DNA of 64,000 bases. It comes from Hyalella azteca (Eukaryota; Arthropoda; Malacostraca; Amphipoda; Hyalellidae). Location of the stretch: assembly GCF_000764305.2 (NCBI RefSeq), contig NW_025932970.1, forward strand, positions 62,001 to 126,000, written 5' to 3'. Within the stretch, counting starts at the first letter, position 1. Every line of letters starts with the position of its first letter. Both the position numbers and the translations under genes were made by a program. The notes under the pieces were generated by a model. The model searched no databases. It saw only the letters and a list, made by a program, of their open reading frames with translations, and was not told the origin of the DNA. Of this stretch, positions 58,998-64,000 are shown one piece after another.

Positions 58998-61900
58998 CTA
59001 TGAAAAAGGCGTCAATTTCCTTTTTACGGACTGTAAAGTTTTCTTGGGGCTGCTGCTGGGCTTATACGTACAGTTTGCGACGTCCTCGCTCAGAGAATAG
59101 CTCTCGACCGAGCTCAGTTTCTCGTCATACTCTTCCTGGATCGCGCGTCGTGCCTATGGGAGTGAAGGGAAGAGCCTATATAGAAATCTGAGTTTATACA
59201 GAAAATAGAGCCTATACAGAAAATAGAGCCTATACAGAAAACAGAGCCTATACAGAAAACAGAGCTTATACAGAAAACAGGGCCTATACAGAAAACATAG
59301 CTTATACAGAAAATAGGGCTTATACAGAAAATAGGGCTTACACAGAAAACAGGGCCTATACAGAAAATAGAGCCTGTACAGAAAACAGAGCCTATACAGA
59401 AAACAGAGCCTATACAGAAAACAGAGCCTATACAGAAAACAGAGCTTATACAGAAAACAGGGCCTATAGAGAAAACATAGCTTATACAGAAAATAGGGCT
59501 TATACAGAAAATAGGGCTTATACAGAAACAGGGCCTATACAGAAAGCAGGGCTTACACAGAAAACAGGGCCTATGCAGAAAACAGGGCTTACACAGAAAA
59601 CAGGGCCTATACAGAAAACAGGGCTTATGCAGAAAACAGGGCCTATACATAAAACAGAGCCTGCACAGAAAACAGGGCCTATATAAAAAACAGGGCCTAT
59701 ACAGAAAATAGAGCCTATACAGGAAACAGAGCCTATACAGAAAACAGATCCTATACAGGAAGCCGAGTTTATACAGAAAATAGAGCCTATACAGAAAACA
59801 GAGCCTATACAGGAAACAGAGCCTATACAGAAAACAGAGCCTATACAGAAAACAGATCCTATACAGGAAGCCGAGTTTATACAGAAAATAGAGCCTATAC
59901 AGAAAACAGAGCCTATACAGGAAACAGAGCCTATACAGAAAACAGAGCCTATACAGAAAACAGATCCTATACAGAAAACAGAGCCTATACAGAAAATATA
60001 GCCTAATATAAGCCTATGAGAGTAACAGTAAACAGAGACTGTCAAACTCAAACGGAACACACGATGTTTATTTACGGTATGAATGATTTTGAAGTTGCAA
60101 TACACTTAAAAATGTAATAGAGATTACAGAGTTCTTAAATGGGAATTGAGGTAACCGCTTTAACTAGATACATATTTCAAACATAAAATAAACAGCTTTG
60201 ATAATTAGCTTTCCGGTATCTAATGTTATCACTAATCAAATATTACCATTATCAATTGTTTATCCCACAATAATTAATAATTAACTAACATATCAGCAGT
60301 GAAAAAACCCTGCTCACTATTTGACAAGATAACCGTGAGATACTAATGAGTGACTACCTCATTAACCAATTACCATTAAGATGAGTAACACCACACATGA
60401 AATGTCTCACCTTCTCTCTCTCCTCCTCAAACTTTCTCCTGACTTCTTCTTGCTTCTTCTCGAGCTGTTCTCTCTTCTTCTCGTAAATCTCCGTGAGACG
60501 CTGCCGCTCCTGAGTGCCTCTGTCTACCAGAGCCTTGCGCATCTCGCGCTTCATTCTGTTCATCAACATCATCGTAACATTGCTATTACTTAGACATGTT
60601 ACTTATTTACTACTATATCTTATTATCTTTATAGCGCTCTTATTAAATTATTATTATCAACATCGTCGTAACATTGCTATTACTTCGACAGGTTACTTAT
60701 TTACTATTATACCTCATTATCTTTCTAGCGCTCCTATAACTATGAATTATCTTCAGATTTCCCATCAAACATCGCGATTACAAACATTGCTTTTACTTCA
60801 ACTTATTACGCGTTTCCAAAAATTACTTATAATATATTTAACCCTGTTATTAATATCAAATCAGAACCTATTTATCGCACCTCTCGAGCTCGAGCTTGTC
60901 GGTGGTGTGCTTGGTAAGAACCTTCCTCTCCTCCCTGAGGTACTCCTCCTGCCTCTTCTTGAGGTCCTCGACGCCGCGGTCGTGTAAGTTCTGAAGGTTC
61001 TTGAGCTGTGCGGCCTGCGACAGCTTCAACAGCTTCTCCAGCACCATGTACAGCTGTCATACAGTCGGGAAAACTGTCAGCATGGTCGGCATCATGAGAA
61101 AACTGTTAGCACGGCCAGCATCATGTTCCGTAGTGTATTTATATTACAACAATTGTATTACAAAGTAAGTTCAATTTGGTCTGAAGTGTGCGCTCATTGC
61201 TACAGTGCAACATTGCAATTGACCAGAATTCTGATTAATTATTAGTCATTTTAATCACTAGCAATTAATTAGTCATTTACCTATTGTTTCAGAGTAACAA
61301 TGCAACGCTACAATCAAAACGTATTTGCTGTTCCGTTCCGCAGTGACAGCTTAATGTGACAATTAACCTTCAATTTGCATACAAGATTCATTTATTTACA
61401 GGAATTCAATTCACGTCTTACAATTTTCCGGCAGACTATCACATGACAATTGCACTTAAGATTAATCTTAATTAATATATTTAATTAATGCTGGAGCAGA
61501 CAGACCGACTCGTGGTGTTTCTCCTGCAGTTTGCGCTCAAGTTCGAGCTGCTGGCGCAGCAGAGCGTGCAGGGCGGCCTGGTAGCTCTGCGTCACCTCGT
61601 GCAGGCGGTGTTGGTGCTCACTGCTTAGCCGCGTCGGGGGACTGCTCTCGTCTCTACGGGTAATGAGAAATGCTATGAACCCTTTAGTGTCGTCTCTACG
61701 GTTAATGAGAAGGACGCTTAACGCTTTAGTGTCGTCTTTACGGTTAATAATAAGGACGCTTAACGCTTTAGTGTCGTCTCTACGGGTAATGAGAAGGACT
61801 CTTAACGCTTTAGTGTCGTCTTTACGGTTAATAAGGACGCTTAACTCTTTAGTGTCGTCTCTACGGGTAATGAGAAGGACGCTTAACGCTTTAGTGTCGT

Positions 61901-64000
61901 CTTTTCGGTTAATAAGAAGAGCTCTTAACCCATTAGTGTCGTCTCTACGGCTAATAAGAACTCCTAACCCTTTGGTGTCGTCTCTACGGCTAATAAGAAG
62001 AACTCTTAACCCTATAGTGTCGTCTCTACGGTTAATGAGAAGGACGCTTAACGCTTTAGTGTTTGCTGTTAATGTATCAAGCTCATTCGTCAAATGGACA
62101 AATATTTTGCCGTTGGTTCCAGGCTATGCTATGACCAAGTGGACGTATAAGTCGCCTCGCAAACTTTAATGTGGCGTTTCGCGCTCGCAATAAAATTAGT
62201 CGTTGGGGTAATTACTTAATTTCGCGCTGCAAAATCAGCAGGGGAGTAAGATTTTTAGACGTCAATAATTGCAGTGGTCAAAATAAAAATGATAATTTTT
62301 TTCTATTTCGTTGGAGATAAATTTTAAGTGAGTCGTTATAAATTACTAAATGCTAATTACATCGAATAAATATCCATCACATAAACTGAACAAGTAAGTA
62401 ACAAGGCTAGAAATTCGCAAATTAGGAGTAATCACGATTGCTATATATACTTGCAATGTTACCTACTTGCTTAGCACTCAAGTACTTACATGCTTTTAGT
62501 CGATGACATTTTCTTCTCTAGCTTCGAATGTTGCTTCACGAGTTCTTTTTTCTTCTTATCAACGCCGCTAGCCAGTCCTTGTCTCTCTTTCTTGTGTTTC
62601 TTATGAATTTCTGAGAGCTCCTTGTCAGTCTTGAGCTTCTTCTCTCTGAAGGTCTTATGAGTACTCAACTTCTCGATGTCCTCGGCCTCTATGACGACAG
62701 ACTCGAGCGCCGAGCCCGGGAACTCAAGAGAGGATTTTTCTTCACTGCATTTAGTGGTTAATGTGGACTTGTGCGAAACCGAGTTTTGTCTTCGTGGAAG
62801 TCCACCACAATCAGGACCTAGACTTGCCGGGATTCCTCCCGGAGCTACTAAAACGTCACCGTTACTACCACCAACGTCAACACCAATACCACTTTTTTCT
62901 CCACTTACGTCGCCCGCCGTCACGCCACCACCGCTCGTCACACCAGATGCTTCTCTAAAGCTCGTCACGACGGGTGTGTTTGGTGCACAATTGGCCTCAT
63001 CGTCGAAATCGTCGTCTTGGAAGACAGAGAGTTGCTGGGCACGCTTCTCGAGCTCGCTCTGATACTTAATAGGGTTCACGAGAGCCTCAGCGAAGTCGCT
63101 AAGACCATCGGGCACATAGTCCCGTACTTTAATATACACGAAGAGGGAAGGAAGACCTAGAGGCTGACCAGCCTCATTGCGCAGCACGATGTGCCTGTAG
63201 CCTGGTCTTAGGCCCACCAAAGACAAAACCCTGTGACCTAGGAGAGGCTTGCTGCCGGTATCTTCGTACGCTGCGATGCGCAGGGTAGCCAACTCCGGCA
63301 AAACGACCTACACGCGTTAAACAAGAGAACGATTGTTGATTACGCTATGAAAACTGAATCGAGAATGCACCTAAAACTGACCATTAGTTGTAGGAACATC
63401 CTATATTTAAATCGTAAAGTTACCTGTGGTCCACATATGCGATGCATTCAAGTTCGATCTAACTGTAGACCAAAATGCTTTATCTACGCTTTTTATGTCA
63501 CTATATTTTTTAAGAAACGATCCTAAATTGCAGTTATTCGATGATCCAGAAATGATCGTGAGCGATTGATCTTGGATCTCCTCCTCCAACACGACGATAG
63601 TTAAAAAGGTCCAGGTGGCCATGTTAACAATTTTGCAACGTAGGTATTGGTAGGTAACTATTATAATGACGATCAATTCAATATTGTTTTAGGATTACAC
63701 ATTCAACTACAATCTCTCTTAAAAGACTACGAAAGAATCTTCACCTCACCTTTTTGAAGACGAAGGAATCTTCACCTCACCTTTTTGAAGACGAAGGAAT
63801 CTTCACCTCGCCTTTTTGAAGACGAAGGAATCTTCACCTCACCTTTTTGAAGACGAAAGAACCTTCACCTCACCTTTTTGAAGACGCAGGAATCTTCACC
63901 TCGCCTTTTTGAAGACGAAGAAATCTTCACCTCACCTTTTTGAAGACGAAGGAATCTTCATCTCACCTTTTTAAAGACGAAGGGGTCTTCGTCCCACACA
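58998..64000 (-). CDS. Plc21C: Phospholipase C-beta, C2 domain and coiled-coil tail (partial, 3' end)
   Basis: Gq-regulated phosphoinositide phospholipase that splits PIP2 into IP3 and diacylglycerol at the plasma membrane. Exons in transcript order: beyond 64000 to 63967 (VWDEDPFVFKK), 63307-62490, 61653-61506, 61053-60881, 60555-60411, 59153-58998 (TAG); phases match and 490 residues are in the window. PFVFKK joined to VVLPELATLRIAAYED is the C2-domain core; GHRVLSLVGLRPGYRHI and NPIKYQSELEKRAQQL follow. Then come a Gly/Pro/Thr-rich linker and a long Lys/Glu/Gln-rich coiled coil, the Gq-binding C-terminal domain typical of beta isozymes. The stretch YVPDGLSDFAEAL and the linker resemble PLCB1/Plc21C more than norpA/PLCB4. 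The chain ends LTPFS. The catalytic X and Y boxes lie outside the window. Three junctions carry tandem arrays (see findings). Confidence 0.92.
59170..60010. repeat. 18-bp minisatellite in the last PLC-beta intron, roughly 46 units
   Basis: Units are GCCTATACAGAAAACAGA variants. The period is a multiple of three, so minus-strand frames stay open as a six-residue FCIGSV-type repeat; one 17-bp unit near 59523 changes frame. Blocks of units repeat at a higher order: about 59215-59345 matches 59395-59525, and about 59720-59845 matches 59845-59960. The array ends about 15-20 nt upstream, in transcript sense, of the last-exon acceptor. Confidence 0.95.
61651..62065. repeat. 42-bp tandem array of a PLC-beta 3' splice site, 10 units
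   Basis: On the minus strand each unit has a GCGTTAAG branch-like segment, a short pyrimidine run (TCCTTCTCATT), ACCGTAG and AGACGAC. The first unit is the real acceptor of the exon 61653-61506. Units are 42 bp except two or more of 39 bp. Seven keep CGTAG; three read CGTAAAG or CGAAAAG. The minus frame of the exon is open through the whole array. Confidence 0.95.
63736..63995. repeat. 31-bp tandem array of a PLC-beta exon end and donor
   Basis: On the minus strand the true exon end at 63967 (DPFVFKK, then GTGAGA) is followed by seven 31-bp copies of CCTTCGTCTTCAAAAAG plus donor. Five copies have GTGAGG and two have GCGAGG. The copies are nearly identical to each other. Confidence 0.95.

Noticed and set aside
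59114..60105. Two minus-strand ORFs of 178 and 195 codons rich in Cys and Phe
   Set aside because: They are the 18-bp intronic minisatellite inside PLC-beta, open only because the period is a multiple of three.
61663..62169. Plus-strand ORF of 168 codons
   Set aside because: Antisense reading of the 42-bp array; the minus frame is the one joined to a real exon.

Overview
The window is nuclear DNA from an animal. Its genes are broken by GT-AG introns, its intergenic DNA is AT-rich, and it is full of minisatellites, foldback DNA transposons, a tRNA-derived SINE and decayed non-LTR retrotransposons. The protein families and the retroelement style fit an arthropod, possibly a crustacean. That is an inference, because no RNA marker gene is present. 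No bacterial operon, CRISPR array, rRNA or virus was seen.

Layout, left to right. (1) 1-4.2 kb: no gene, only a LINE 3'-end remnant. (2) 4.2-8.2 kb, plus strand: glutaminyl-peptide cyclotransferase (QPCT/isoQC) in five exons, N-terminal exon not found. Its introns carry three copies of one MITE, a hAT-like MITE and a 40-bp minisatellite made from an exon end. (3) 8.2-20.7 kb: gene-poor, with a 656-bp foldback element, one orphan exon candidate and a 20-bp minisatellite. (4) 20.8-30.7 kb, plus strand: a DUF829/TMEM53-family alpha/beta-hydrolase-like protein, eight exons including a proposed 24-codon first exon. (5) 31-37 kb: retroelement remnants and one orphan Sushi/CCP exon. (6) 37.75-43.73 kb, minus strand: gamma-butyrobetaine dioxygenase (BBOX1-like), rebuilt as nine phase-compatible exons (475 aa) with an N-terminal extension resembling a mitochondrial leader. 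(7) 43.7-59.0 kb: no gene recognised. (8) 59.0-64.0 kb, minus strand: the C-terminal part of a phospholipase C-beta (PLCB1/Plc21C-like), with the C2 domain and the coiled-coil tail; the gene runs off the right edge.

The genes do not form a pathway. QPCT converts N-terminal Gln to pyroGlu in the secretory route, BBOX1 makes carnitine, PLC-beta hydrolyses PIP2 downstream of Gq, and DUF829 proteins lack a well-defined reaction.

The most unusual feature is that tandem arrays repeatedly sit on or beside exon-intron boundaries. In four cases the repeat unit contains a piece of exon or the splice site itself: the QPCT exon-4 donor, the PLC-beta exon-end donor, a PLC-beta acceptor and the Sushi exon acceptor. 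The PLC-beta acceptor array is the most striking. It holds ten units of 42 or 39 bp, all multiples of three, with no stop codon in the frame of the adjoining exon, so upstream acceptor copies could add in-frame 14-residue blocks to the protein.
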